From Neoaquamicrobium sediminum (GTDB lineage Bacteria; Pseudomonadota; Alphaproteobacteria; Rhizobiales; Rhizobiaceae), in the NCBI RefSeq assembly GCF_013240295.1, contig NZ_JABETK010000002.1, forward strand, positions 124,001 through 188,000: a DNA stretch of 64,000 bases, written 5' to 3'. The position numbers and the translations under genes were made by a program. Below the pieces are notes generated by a model. It was given only the letters and a program-made list of their open reading frames with translations, was not told where the DNA came from and searched no databases. Positions 48,206 through 57,426 of this stretch are shown in pieces. Position 1 is the stretch's first letter, and each line of letters begins with the position of its first letter.

Positions 48206-50100
48206 TCATCTCGTTGAAAGGCGGCGCCTTGAGACAAGCTCAGCCAGACCGGACGATTGCCGAGCGGCATAGAGCGGCATGGTTCCAACGCCGGACGCTG
48301 CATGCCGGTAGAGCAACGTGCCCGTCGCATCGCGATCGGCGGGGTATGCGAATGCGTAGCCCTGACCAAGCCCACAGCCCATCGCCCAAAGCTGACTCGC
48401 CTGAACCTCGGTCTCGATGCCTACCGCGACCACGGCGACGCCGAGACGGCGGGCGATCTCGATTAGCCCTTCCACGATGATGGTGCTCGGATCGTCAGGC
48501 CACAGCCGGGCGACGAATGCCCGGTCGATCTTGATGATATCGACCGGCACGTTCACCAGATGCGTCAGCGAGGCGTAGCCCGTGCCGAAGTCGTCGAGGG
48601 CTACGCGCACCCCGGCCGCACGCAACACTTCGATCTCCCGCGCTACGACGCGATCATTCCGCCCGAGATAGACGTCCTCGCTTATCTCCAACACGATCTT
48701 GTTCAGCCCGATGCCGGCTTTGGAGAAGGTCTCGGAGACCTTCTTGGCGAGGCTGCCTGTGTAGAAATCCGCTGTCGACACGTTCAGGCTGACCTGTTCG
48801 ACGAGCAATCCCGCGTTTTGCCAATGACCTATGTCGTCAGCGACGATCGCCATCATGCGGGCCGTCAACTCGGAGGCGACATGAGCGTCAGTCGTTGCTT
48901 CGTGGAAAGAGCCGGCAGGAAGAAGATCGCCGCTTCGCGATCGCAGTCGGCACAGGGCTTCGAGCCCCACGATGAGGCCGGTGTCCAGCCTCAGGATCGG
49001 CTGGTAGTGCGCCTCGATACGATCCTCGGCCGAGGCTTCCGAGACATCCCGGATCGCGGCGCGCCGGCTCGTAATCCGTGAGCCGATGCCAGGCCAGTAG
49101 CGAACGAAGCCGCCACGGCCCGTCTCCTTCGCATGGTAGAGCGCGAAGTCGGCCGCTTCTCCGACGCTCGTCGCTGTGCGTTCGGTCTTGCTCAACGTCG
49201 CGCCGCCGATGGTCGCGCGAGGTACAACGGTGTGTCCGTCGCAGTCCGCCGCCACCTCGAGCTCGTCGAAGACGCGTTCGGCCGCAGCATTCAGGTCGGC
49301 GACATTTGCCGGCTGCTGGAGGATGACCGCGAATTCGTCGCCTCCTATCCGATAGGTGACGTCCGGCGCCATCGCGCGAGCGATACGCGCCGACGCGGCA
49401 CGGATCAGAGCGTCGCCCGCCAGATGGCCGAACGTGTCGTTGACGATCTTGAGGTTGTCGAGGTCGATGATGAACAGTGCCCACGACCCGACATCGTCGC
49501 AGCGAAGCTGAGTCATCGCGCCGTTATAGGCTGCCCTGTTGGCCAAGCCCGTCAGTGCATCGACATTCGCTCGACGGTCCCGATCGAGCGTACTCTCGTG
49601 TCTGCGGAAGGCCGTCTCGCAGAGTTCCACGCAAGCTTCAGCCACCTCTCGCTCGACATCTGCGACCTGACGCGCACCGTGAAAATAGAGGTTCATCACC
49701 GCTAGCGTGTCGCCTGCCGCCCCAAGCACAGGCAGTGACCAACACGCCGATACACCAAGCCCGTGAACGATCGCCGCACTATGGGAGGCGCGAGGGTCGG
49801 ACGCGAGATCCTCCAGGAGCACTGGCTGGCGTAAAGACGCGGCTCTCCCGGGTACATCGGTGTCGGCGCCGATCGCAACCCCGTCATGCGCCTGGCTGTA
49901 GGCCTCCGGGAAGCTCGGTGCCGCTAACGGCCGCATCATGCCCGTTCGATCGATGGCGAACACCGAACAGAGCACACCGGGCCATGTCTTTTCGACCCGC
50001 AGCAAAGTTGCCGCATCGTGTCGAAGAGCGGCTCACCGTTCGCGATCATCCGTAGAATTTCGTTTTGAAAGCGCAGCAACGACGGGTCACCCAGGAACAC
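48206..50100 (-). pseudogene. GAF-GGDEF-EAL cyclic-di-GMP protein, one frame break near the N-terminus
   Basis: The main frame covers a GAF-like sensor (VLCSVFAIDRTGMMRPLAAPSFP), a GGDEF domain with intact YRIGGDEFAVIL, and an EAL domain (EAHYQPILRL, GLEALCRLR, LEISED, LDDFGTGYASL, IIKIDRAFV, LGQGYAFAYP). The expected AEGVET is AVGIET: the catalytic-loop Glu is Val, so phosphodiesterase activity may be lost. Upstream of 50005 another frame supplies FLGDPSLLRFQNEILRMIANGEPLFDTMRQL, ending in an A3/T3 run (50004-50006); one missing base joins them, giving a probable GTG start at 50100. It would make or sense cyclic-di-GMP in the cytoplasm. Cargo status within the mobile element is inferred from position. 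Confidence 0.82.
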
Positions 50101-50257
50101 ACTTCGCCAAGGCTGACGGTAATCGGAGTTCGCTTAACGGCTGACCTCTGAACACGATAAACATTTCATTATCCTTCAAGGGGGAAGGCTTTCCCCTACG
50201 GCCGAGCCCAAGGTCTCTGCCGACCCCTTCTGGGGGAGACCCCGCAACGCCCCCCGA

Positions 50258-50337
50258 GAGTGAGAGTGCGGACCGGATTGCCGTGACGGGTTGAGAGCTG
50301 GGAGAGAGGCTTCCGGCGCCCGTCGCGGAGATCCGCG
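50258..50337 (+). promoter_or_regulatory. Repeated structured leader, copy 1 (before ardC)
   Basis: Begins GAGTGAGAG and contains GTGACGGGTTG, GAGAGAGGCT and GCCCGTCGCGGAG, all shared with copy 2 before parB. GACGGG (50285-50290) can pair with CCCGTC (50319-50324). The GGAG directly after this stem is the ribosome site of the ATG at 50338, so folding could control translation. Confidence 0.65.
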
Positions 50338-51296
50338 ATGTCCAGACGAACTGCTTTGCCACGTCCAGGCCAGAACCGGGCGAGCCTTTACGACGAGATC
50401 ACCGATAAGATCGTCGCCGAGTTGGAGGCCGGTCGCGTGCCTTGGGTCCAGCCGTGGGGAACGACGGCCGCAAAGGCCCCGCTTGCCATGCCGAGAAACG
50501 CGCCACCGGCCGGCACTATTCGGGGATCAATATCCTGATCCTTTGGGGCGCCGTGGTCGAACACGGCTTTCCGGGCCAGAGCTGGCTCACCTTCCGTCAA
50601 GCACTGTCGCTTGGCGGCAATGTCCGCAAGGGCGCGCGCGGCACGACCGTCGTCTATGCGGACCGCTTCACGCCGGAGGACGAAAAGCGCCGCGCCCGCG
50701 AGAGCGGTGACGACGCGCAGGCGATCCCGTTCCTTAAGCGCTTCACCGTGTTCAACGCAGCCCAGTGCGAAGGACTGCCGGAAGACGTCGCGATCGATGC
50801 GCCCCCGCCGCCGCAAGGGATGATCGAACCACAGGTCGAAGCGCTGATCCGCGCCTCAGGCATAGACTTTCGCATCGCAGGTGATCGGGCGTTCTACGTG
50901 CCTGCGCTCGACTATGTGCAGGTCCCTCCGCCACAAGCCTACTTCGAGCCGATCAACTGGCACCGCACGGCCCTGCATGAACTCGGACACGCGACGGGTC
51001 ACTCGAGCCGAGTAGGCCGCGACCTGACCGGCGGCTTCGGCACCAAGAAATACGCATTCGAGGAACTGGTCGCCGAGATGAACGCGGCCTTCTGCTGCGC
51101 TTCGCTCGGCATCGTGCCCACCGTCCGCCACGCCGACTATATCGGCTCGTGGCTGCAGGTCCTGCGCGAGGACAACCGCGCCATCGTTCGGGCCGCAAGT
51201 CAGGCGAGCAAGGCGGCCGACTGGCTGCTGGCCCATGCGCCTGAGGGCGCTGCCCACGTCGTCACCGCAGATGAGCTTGAAAGGAGGGTGGCATGA
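50338..51296 (+). pseudogene. ardC: ArdC-like antirestriction protein (ssDNA-binding domain plus zincin), one frame break
   Basis: The frame from ATG 50338 gives SLYDEITDKIVAELEAGRVPWVQPW, the ArdC N-terminal (DUF1738) ssDNA-binding start; at about 50500-50503 it must switch to ATGRHYSGINILILWGAVVEHGF, SWLTFRQALSLGGNVRKGARGTTVVY and on to the metalloprotease-like HRTALHELGHATGH and EELVAEMNAAF. One missing base fixes it (about 320 residues). ArdC protects incoming single-stranded plasmid DNA from host restriction during conjugation. Its end overlaps the DUF5983 gene by ATGA. It is a core backbone gene of the integrated element. Confidence 0.9.
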
Positions 51297-51622
51297 GCAA
51301 GGTCTCGTACCCGCTTCGGGTCTTCTTCGATTGCTCGACCGCTCACCTGTCGGAGGCGTCGAGCACCTATCTGAATGTTCACGCCGCTCAGGGCGACGAG
51401 CTTGTCGCGGCGACGCCATACGGCTGGTTTATCTGGGTCGGAGAAGGCGACCGCGATAGTCTCCCTGCCGATCTTGTGAGGATCACCGAATACGCGCGGC
51501 GCCTCGGCGCGGAATACATCCTGTTCGACCGAGATGCGCCTGAGGATGAGGGGCTTGCCAAATTCCTTGATCGCGCCGCTGTCCTTCCGGCGTCTCACCG
51601 GGCGCACCCAGAAATAGAGTGA
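51293..51622 (+). CDS. DUF5983 family small protein
   Basis: A 109-residue protein with VSYPLRVFFDCSTAHLSEAS, ATPYGWFIWVGE and RRLGAEYILFDRDAPEDEGL, which I recognise as the DUF5983 pattern found next to ArdC in conjugative elements. It is acidic, soluble and of unknown function. Its start overlaps the ardC stop, so it is co-translated. Leader copy 2 begins in its last codons. Confidence 0.78.
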   Translation: MSKVSYPLRVFFDCSTAHLSEASSTYLNVHAAQGDELVAATPYGWFIWVGEGDRDSLPADLVRITEYARRLGAEYILFDRDAPEDEGLAKFLDRAAVLPASHRAHPEIE

Positions 51623-51699
51623 GAGGGAGGACGGGGTTTCCGTGACGGGTTGGAGGTCGAGAGAGAGGCTCTCGGCCGCCCGTCGCGGAGTATATCCCG
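51617..51699 (+). promoter_or_regulatory. Repeated structured leader, copy 2 (before parB)
   Basis: Shares with copy 1 GAGTGAGAG, CCGTGACGGGTTG, GAGAGAGGCT and GCCCGTCGCGGAG in the same order and spacing. GACGGG (51644-51649) pairs with CCCGTC (51679-51684), again next to the GGAG ribosome site of the ATG at 51700. Confidence 0.65.
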
Positions 51700-53826
51700 A
51701 TGGCTGTTGCCGCTCAAAAGATCGTCCTGTCGCCCTCGCGCGACATCCCCTTCAACAAGCTGGTCCTGAGCCAGTCGAACGTCCGACGCATCAAGGCCGG
51801 TGTCTCGATCGAAGACCTAGCGGCCTCGATCGCCCGGCGCGGCCTGATCCAGAGTATCAGCGTCTTCCCCGTCGTCGATGCCGAAGGCAACGAGACCGGC
51901 ATGTTCGAGGTGCCGGCCGGCGGACGCCGGTTCCGGGCGCTGGAACTGCTGGTGAAGCAGAAGCGCCTCGCCAAGGTGTCGCCTGTGCCGTGCGTAGTGC
52001 GCGAGCGCGACAGCGCGATCCTCGCGGAAGAAGTCTCGCTCGCCGAGAACATCGAGCGCGCGCCGCTCCATCCCCTCGACCAGTATCGCGCCTTCCAGGA
52101 CATGCGCGACAAGGGCATGACCGAGGGGGAGATCGCCGCAGCCTTCTTCGTGCAGGCCCAGGTCGTCAAGCAGCGGCTGCGGCTCGCTTCGGCGTCGCCC
52201 GCGCTGCTCGAGATTTATGCCGAAGACGGCATGACGCTGGAGCAACTCATGGCCTTCACAGTGTCGAGCGATCACGCCCGTCAGGAGCAGGTCTGGGACG
52301 CGATCAAGGACGCCTGGTCGAAGGAGCCTTATCAGATCCGGCGCATGCTGACCGAGACAACCGTCCGCGCCTCGGACAAGCGCGCGGTTTTCGTGGGCAT
52401 CGAGACCTATGAGGCGGCGGGCGGCGTCGTCATGCGCGATCTCTTCCAGTCCGATGATGGCGGCTGGCTGCAGGACGCGAGGCTGCTCGACCGCCTGGTC
52501 GCCGAAAAGCTCAGGGCTACTGCCGAGACGATCGCCGGCGAAGGCTGGAAGTGGATCGAGGTCGCTGTCAGCTTTCCCTACGACACGACGCGCGGCCTGC
52601 GGGAATTGCAGGGCGAGCCGCTCGACCTTTCGGCCGAGGAGCAGGCGACCATCGAGGCGCTCAATGCCGAGTATCAGAAGCTCGAAGCCGAGTATGAAGG
52701 CGCCGACGAACTGCCGGACGAGGTAGACCAGCGCCTCGGCGAGATCGAGACGGCACTAGCCGCCTTCGAGACCCGGCCGGTGCGCTACGAGGCGGACGAT
52801 ATCCCTCGCGCGGGCGTCTTCATCAGCATCGCCCATGACGGCAGCGTCGCCATCGACCGTGGCTACGTGCGGGCGGAGGATGACGCGCCGATCGATCCCG
52901 AGGTCGAGACCGGCGTGGACGCCGACGGCGATCCGGCCGAGCCGTCGGTGCAGAGGGCGGTCATTACCATCGGCGGCCAGCCTGCCGAGCCCGAGGACGA
53001 CGAGGATGACGGCGTCATCAAGCCGCTGCCGGAGCGTCTGGTGATCGAGCTGACGGCCTATCGCACGCTCGCGCTGCGCAACGCCGTCGCGGAGAACCCG
53101 CACGTCGCCATGACGGCGCTCCTCCACAAGCTCGTCTCGGACACCTTCATGACCCGCATGTATACGGGCGCCATGGAAGCCGGGGTGAAGCACGTCTTCT
53201 TCCCGGCCCAGGACGATGCGCTGAAGGACAGCCCGTCCGCCCGTGCGGTGCAGGACCGCCACGCCGCCTGGGCGGGTGATATCCCGAAGGACGATGCTGC
53301 CCTATGGGACTGGCTCGCCGACCTGGATGAGCCCAGCCGCATGGCTCTTCTCGCGCATTGCGTCAGCTACGGCGTGAATGCGCTCTATGAGCGGCCGAAC
53401 CCGCACAGTGGCAGCGGTGTATCCCAGCATACCCTCGACATGAGGCTTTCGCAGGCCGACCGCCTGACGATGGCGACAGGCCTCGATCTGGTCGAGGTCG
53501 GCTGGCGGCCGACCTTCGGCAACTACCTGAACCGGGTGACAAAGCCCCGCATCCTGCAGGCGGTCCGCGAGGGCGCCGGCGAGCAGGCCGCGCAACTCAT
53601 CGACCATCTGAAGAAGGGCGACATGGCGAAGGAGGCCGAGCGCCTGCTGGCGGACACCGGCTGGCTGCCGGAACCGCTTCGCGTGGTCACCGAGGTCGAG
53701 GCGTCGACGGCGGAAACCCAGACCAGCGGCGAGGATGACAGCGCAGCGCTGCCTGACTTCCTCGCGGGCGATGACGAGGAGGCCGCCGGCGAAGACGATG
53801 AACGCCACCTCGTCGCGGCCGAATGA
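51700..53826 (+). CDS. Large ParB/Spo0J-family nuclease-like protein
   Basis: A 708-residue protein. Residues about 18-110 are a ParB N-terminal domain (NVRRIKAGVSIEDLAASIARRGLIQSISVFPV; FEVPAGGRRFRALELL; SLAENIERAPLHPLDQYRAF), residues 120-200 a helix-turn-helix region (MTEGEIAAAFFVQAQVVKQRLRLA). The remainder is long and acidic with a C-terminal region typical of the plasmid/ICE ParB-like proteins of alphaproteobacteria. Chromosomal ParB is about 300 residues, so this is the large mobile-element version; no ParA is next to it. It may bind DNA for partition or regulation, possibly with the CTPase/nuclease activity seen in this superfamily. Confidence 0.88.
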   Translation: MAVAAQKIVLSPSRDIPFNKLVLSQSNVRRIKAGVSIEDLAASIARRGLIQSISVFPVVDAEGNETGMFEVPAGGRRFRALELLVKQKRLAKVSPVPCVVRERDSAILAEEVSLAENIERAPLHPLDQYRAFQDMRDKGMTEGEIAAAFFVQAQVVKQRLRLASASPALLEIYAEDGMTLEQLMAFTVSSDHARQEQVWDAIKDAWSKEPYQIRRMLTETTVRASDKRAVFVGIETYEAAGGVVMRDLFQSDDGGWLQDARLLDRLVAEKLRATAETIAGEGWKWIEVAVSFPYDTTRGLRELQGEPLDLSAEEQATIEALNAEYQKLEAEYEGADELPDEVDQRLGEIETALAAFETRPVRYEADDIPRAGVFISIAHDGSVAIDRGYVRAEDDAPIDPEVETGVDADGDPAEPSVQRAVITIGGQPAEPEDDEDDGVIKPLPERLVIELTAYRTLALRNAVAENPHVAMTALLHKLVSDTFMTRMYTGAMEAGVKHVFFPAQDDALKDSPSARAVQDRHAAWAGDIPKDDAALWDWLADLDEPSRMALLAHCVSYGVNALYERPNPHSGSGVSQHTLDMRLSQADRLTMATGLDLVEVGWRPTFGNYLNRVTKPRILQAVREGAGEQAAQLIDHLKKGDMAKEAERLLADTGWLPEPLRVVTEVEASTAETQTSGEDDSAALPDFLAGDDEEAAGEDDERHLVAAE

Positions 53827-53833
53827 TCGTGCA

Positions 53834-53859
53834 GGCGGGGCGGCTTCGGCCGCTCCGCC
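53834..53859 (+). other. GC-rich hairpin with TTCG tetraloop after parB
   Basis: Eleven-base arms (53834-53844 with 53849-53859), one G-T wobble, closing a stable TTCG loop. No T-run follows, so it is not a standard terminator; it may stabilise or pause the transcript before the next small gene. Confidence 0.6.
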
Positions 53860-53885
53860 GATTCCCCCAATCGAGGAGCTACGTC

Positions 53886-54104
53886 ATGTCGCAATCCAGC
53901 CCGCCGCCCCGGCGCGTCGTCTTCCAATATCTCGTTCCCGTGCAGGTCGAGGTCGAGGACGGGCTCGTCGCCTGCGTCACGGTCATCGACGAGACGCCAG
54001 TCCGCGATCCCGCCATCGTCGAGGGCGATCCCGCCTATCTCAGCGAGGCGGTGCAGGCCGCCGACGACGGTCAAGACTGGCCGTCCTGGCGGTTCGGCTA
54101 CTAG
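53886..54104 (+). CDS. Small 72-residue protein of the element backbone
   Basis: Reads MSQSSPPPRRVVFQYLVPVQ and later VEDGLVACVTVIDETPVRDP and PAYLSEAVQAADDG. I do not recognise a named family but similar short acidic proteins accompany parB in related mobile elements. A GAGGAG box lies before the ATG. Soluble, no membrane segment. The gene is followed by a rho-independent terminator, so it ends the ardC-parB transcript. Function unknown. Confidence 0.72.
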   Translation: MSQSSPPPRRVVFQYLVPVQVEVEDGLVACVTVIDETPVRDPAIVEGDPAYLSEAVQAADDGQDWPSWRFGY

Positions 54105-54128
54105 CCGGACAATCTTTCGATCCTTTCC

Positions 54129-54160
54129 GAGCCCGGCCTAGCGCCGGGCTCTTTTCGTTT
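54129..54160 (+). terminator. Rho-independent terminator
   Basis: Nine-base stem GAGCCCGGC / GCCGGGCTC (54129-54137 with 54143-54151), then TTTTCGTTT. It ends the parB transcript 25 bases after the small gene's stop. Confidence 0.88.
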
Positions 54161-54172
54161 CTGGAGCCTGCC

Positions 54173-54586
54173 ATGACCGATTTTCTGACCCGCTTTTCCT
54201 GCCTGCTCGACGTTGGCACTGCCGCCAACGCGGCGCGCGCTTTCGAGATCTACGCAACGCTGATGGCCGAGAACGCCCGAGAGGATCCGCCGGCCGAGCC
54301 GTTCCTGCTCTCCCTTTCGCCCGAATACGGATCGGCTCGCCTGTGGCTGCGCGATCCTGGCAGCGCCGACCAGCAACTCGCGATCACCTTCGTGACGCGC
54401 TGCGCCGAGGCCTTCGGCCTGACTGGACGTTGGGGATTCCAGTGGGCGAATGTTGCCTCGGCTCCCGTCATCGACGGCTTCGCCGGCGGCGCCCACCTGC
54501 TCGATCTCTCGACCGGCCGTACGCTTGAATGGATCAGCACCGGGCGCTGGCTCGCCGACCGGCTTTCCGAGGGAGGCGCGCGATGA
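54173..54586 (+). CDS. Backbone protein of unknown function (137 residues)
   Basis: Start at ATG 54173, just after the terminator; product MTDFLTRFSCLLDVGTAANA onward, with YGSARLWLRDPGSADQQLAI and FGLTGRWGFQWANVASAP. It looks like a compact alpha/beta protein with no catalytic motif I can name. It overlaps the next gene by ATGA, so the two form a pair. Similar pairs are common between parB and the Strawberry-notch helicase in such elements, from memory of the arrangement, not from a search. Confidence 0.7.
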   Translation: MTDFLTRFSCLLDVGTAANAARAFEIYATLMAENAREDPPAEPFLLSLSPEYGSARLWLRDPGSADQQLAITFVTRCAEAFGLTGRWGFQWANVASAPVIDGFAGGAHLLDLSTGRTLEWISTGRWLADRLSEGGAR

Positions 54587-54807
54587 GCATTCCCGACCAT
54601 GCCCGCGCCAATTTCGAGACGCTGCTGCACGCCGCGACCAGCGGCGACCTGGCGTTGATGGAATGCACCGAGATTGCGACGGGCGAGGTTCGCTACGTCA
54701 TCTGCGCCGTTGGACGTGACGCCAGCGACTATGTTCTTACACCATTCGGCCATCTCGCCGATGGCAACCCATTTGAGCTCTACCGCCCGCCCGATGCCCC
54801 GACCTGA
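54583..54807 (+). CDS. DUF6117-like small protein
   Basis: A 74-residue protein: MSIPDHARANFETLLHAATS, LALMECTEIATGEVRYVICAVGRD and YVLTPFGHLADGNPFELY, a pattern I associate with DUF6117. Soluble, probably a beta sheet. It is translationally coupled to the preceding gene. Function unknown. Confidence 0.7.
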   Translation: MSIPDHARANFETLLHAATSGDLALMECTEIATGEVRYVICAVGRDASDYVLTPFGHLADGNPFELYRPPDAPT

Positions 54808-54937
54808 GGCGGGCGCTCGAATAGATCCGCGACGATAGTGCGATCCTTAGCCGGGAGCGGCGCATCGCCCGCCGGCATGACGCAACTGTCGAAGGCGAGC
54901 TTGCCGCAAGCCGGAGCGATGGCCGCTGCCCGCGTCA

Positions 54938-55032
54938 GAGTGAGAGGTCGGCCGGGACGGGGTTGAGCCCGTCCGGTCGAGAGAAAGCGCCGGCCCGGCT
55001 CGCCCGTCTCCCGCTCTTTCGAGGTATCCTCC
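54938..55032 (+). promoter_or_regulatory. Repeated structured leader, diverged copy 3 (before the methylase-helicase gene)
   Basis: Shares GAGTGAGAG, a GGGACGGGGTTGAG block, GGTCGAGAGA and CGCCCGTC with copies 1 and 2 in the same order, but with more changes between them. It ends just before the ATG at 55033. The precise fold differs: GACGGG can also pair with the nearby CCCGTC at its centre. Confidence 0.5.
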
Positions 55033-57270
55033 ATGCTCCACGCTCCCGTCTCTGGTGCCGCTCCGGCGGTCTTGCTTCCGCTCGCACCGAACGCGCCGCC
55101 GGCGGCCGCCATTCTCGCCGCCGCCGGCCATCTCCTTCCTCATCTCGAACAGGGCCGCGCGATCGATGCCGCGATACTGCGCTCGGCCATGGAACAGGCC
55201 TTCGGCGCGTCCGACGCTAGCGGCGCCTGGGACTGGAAAACGGCCTATGACGCCTGCGAAGCGGCAACCGTCCTCTTCATGCGCAAATACGGAAAGCCGC
55301 TTTTCCGCAAAGCCGCGTCTCCGGCCGCACGGCTCTCCGCGCTCGGCAAGATCGCCGGGCTGCTGCCGACGCACACGCGCCGGTCTGAGGAGGCCCAGGC
55401 GCGTCAGCAGTTCTCGACGCCGACGCCGCTCGGTCTCGCGGCCTTGACCGCCGCAGCGCTCACGCCCGCCGACCGGGTGCTGGAGCCCTCAGCCGGCACG
55501 GGCCTGCTCGCGATCCTTGCCGAGATTGCCGGGTCCGATCTCATCCTCAATGAACTGGCCGAGACCCGCGCCGATCTTCTTGCCTCTCTCTTTCCGGCCA
55601 ATGCGATCACGCGTTTCGACGCCGCGCAGATCGACGATCATCTCGACCGCACCGCCATTCCCAGCGTCATCATCATGAACCCGCCGTTCTCGGTTATGGC
55701 GAATGTCTCCGGACGCGTCGCCGACGCCGCCTATCGCCATATCGCTTCCGCTCTGGCGCGGCTTGCGCCAGGCGGCCGGTTGGTCGCGATCACCGGCGCG
55801 AATTTCTCGCCCGAGCTGCCGGCCTGGCGCGACCACTTCGCCCGGCTGCAGGAGCGCGGCCGCGTCGTGTTCACTGCGGCGATCGCGGGCTCTGTCTATG
55901 CCAAGCAAGGCACGACCATCGAAACCCGCCTGACCGTCATCGACAAGGCGCCGGCCGAGGATGATGCACGCTTCCCGGCATCTCTCGGCATCGCGCCCGA
56001 CGTGGCGACGCTTCTCGCTTGGATCGAACGCGACTTGCCCCCGCGCATTCCGGTCGCGCTGCCAAAGATCTCCCCGGATACGGCGCCGCGCACCGTTCGC
56101 GGCTATCTCGCCAAGGCCGCAGCATCCACGGACGGCCGGCCCACGGCTGAGATCGAAGGCCTGCCGCTTGACTATCAGACCGTGGAGCGGATGCCTCTTG
56201 AAGATGGCCGACTGTCGGACTCGATCTATGAGGCCTATGCGCTCCAGTCGGTCCGCATCCCGGAGGCGCAGCCCCATCCCACCAAATTGGTACAGTCGGC
56301 CGCCATGGCGTCGGTCGCGCCGCCGAAGCCGAGCTATCGCCCGACGCTTCCAGCCGCGATCGTCACCGGGGGCGTTCTGTCCGACGCCCAGCTCGAGACA
56401 GTGATCTATGCCGGCGAAGCTCACAGCGAACACCTCGCAGGCGCCTGGATTGTGGACGAGACCGGCGATCTCGTCACCGCCGCGCCGGACGACGCTCCAA
56501 GCGCCGTCCGCTTCCGCCGGGGCTTCATGCTCGGCGACGGCACCGGCGCCGGCAAGGGCCGTCAGTCCGCCGGCATCATCCTCGACAACTGGCTGCAGGG
56601 TCGCCGCAAGGCAGTATGGATCTCGAAGTCCGACAAGCTGCTCGAAGACGCTCAACGCGACTGGTCGGCGCTCGGTATGGAGCGCTTGTTGGTCACGCCG
56701 CTATCCCGTTTCCCTCAGGGCACGCGGATCCGTCTCAGCGAAGGCGTCCTTTTCACCACCTATTCCACGCTACGGTCCGACGACCGTGGCGAGAAGCTTT
56801 CGCGCGTCAAACAGATCGTCGAATGGTTGGGCTCCGACTTCGATGGAGTCATCATTTTCGACGAGTCGCACGCAATGCAGAACGCCGGCGGCGGCAAGGG
56901 AGAACGGGGCGATGTCGCGCCCTCACAGCAGGGCCGTGCCGGGCTGCGGCTGCAGCACGCGCTGCCGGACGCGCGTGTCGTCTACGTTTCTGCCACCGGC
57001 GCGACCACAGTCCACAATCTCGCTTACGCCCAGCGGCTCGGGCTGTGGGGCGGTGACGATTTTCCCTTCGCCAACCGCGCCGAGTTCGTGGAGGCCGTCG
57101 ACAATGGCGGTGTCGCGGCCATGGAGGTGCTTGCCCGCGACCTGCGCGCGCTCGGCCTCTACACGGCCCGGTCGCTCTCCTATGACGGCGTTGAATACGA
57201 ACTGGTCGAGCACCAGCTTACGCCCGAGCAAGCCCGCATCTACGATGCGTATGCCGGCGCCTTCTCCATC
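55033..57270 (+). pseudogene. N6-methyltransferase-Strawberry-notch helicase, N-terminal part, cut by RIT element
   Basis: Residues 1-746 of a protein whose family is typically about 1,400 residues. The N-terminal half has a Rossmann methyltransferase: DRVLEPSAGTGLLAILAEIAG (motif I) and IIMNPPFSVM (NPPF motif IV, adenine/cytosine N-methylation). The second half begins the Strawberry-notch helicase: FMLGDGTGAGKGRQSAGIILDN (its unusual Walker A), GVIIFDESHAMQN (DESH) and VVYVSATGATTVHN. The reading frame stops at codon ATC 57268-57270, where the RIT element is inserted, and resumes at 61102. The product may restructure or methylate element DNA during transfer. Truncated by real insertions. Confidence 0.88.
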
Positions 57271-57295
57271 TTATGGCGAGCTGCGCATAAGATGG
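57266..57295. repeat. Palindrome at the left RIT junction
   Basis: CCATCTTATG (57266-57275) and CATAAGATGG (57286-57295) are exact inverted copies around a 10-base spacer. It straddles the boundary of host gene and RIT element and may be the recombinase binding or core site. Confidence 0.7.
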
Positions 57296-57335
57296 CTTAT
57301 CGCGAGGAAGCGGTAATGCGGAGGAGCGCGGCGTA
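57291..57335. repeat. RIT terminal inverted repeat, left
   Basis: Begins GATGGCTTATCGCGAGG; 44 of 45 bases match the reverse complement of 61057-61101. Confidence 0.9.
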
Positions 57336-57426
57336 ACCGGCGAATTCCCATGATAGTGTGCGCAGTTGCTGCGCATTATATTGGTTGCGAACCTCGGCGG
57401 TCCCTGGACCAGCTGAGGAGGCAATC

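Noticed and set aside
55033..57270. Treating the methylase-helicase as a restriction system component
   Set aside because: The GDGTGAGKGRQ Walker A and the backbone position mark it as the Strawberry-notch protein of conjugative elements, not a restriction subunit.
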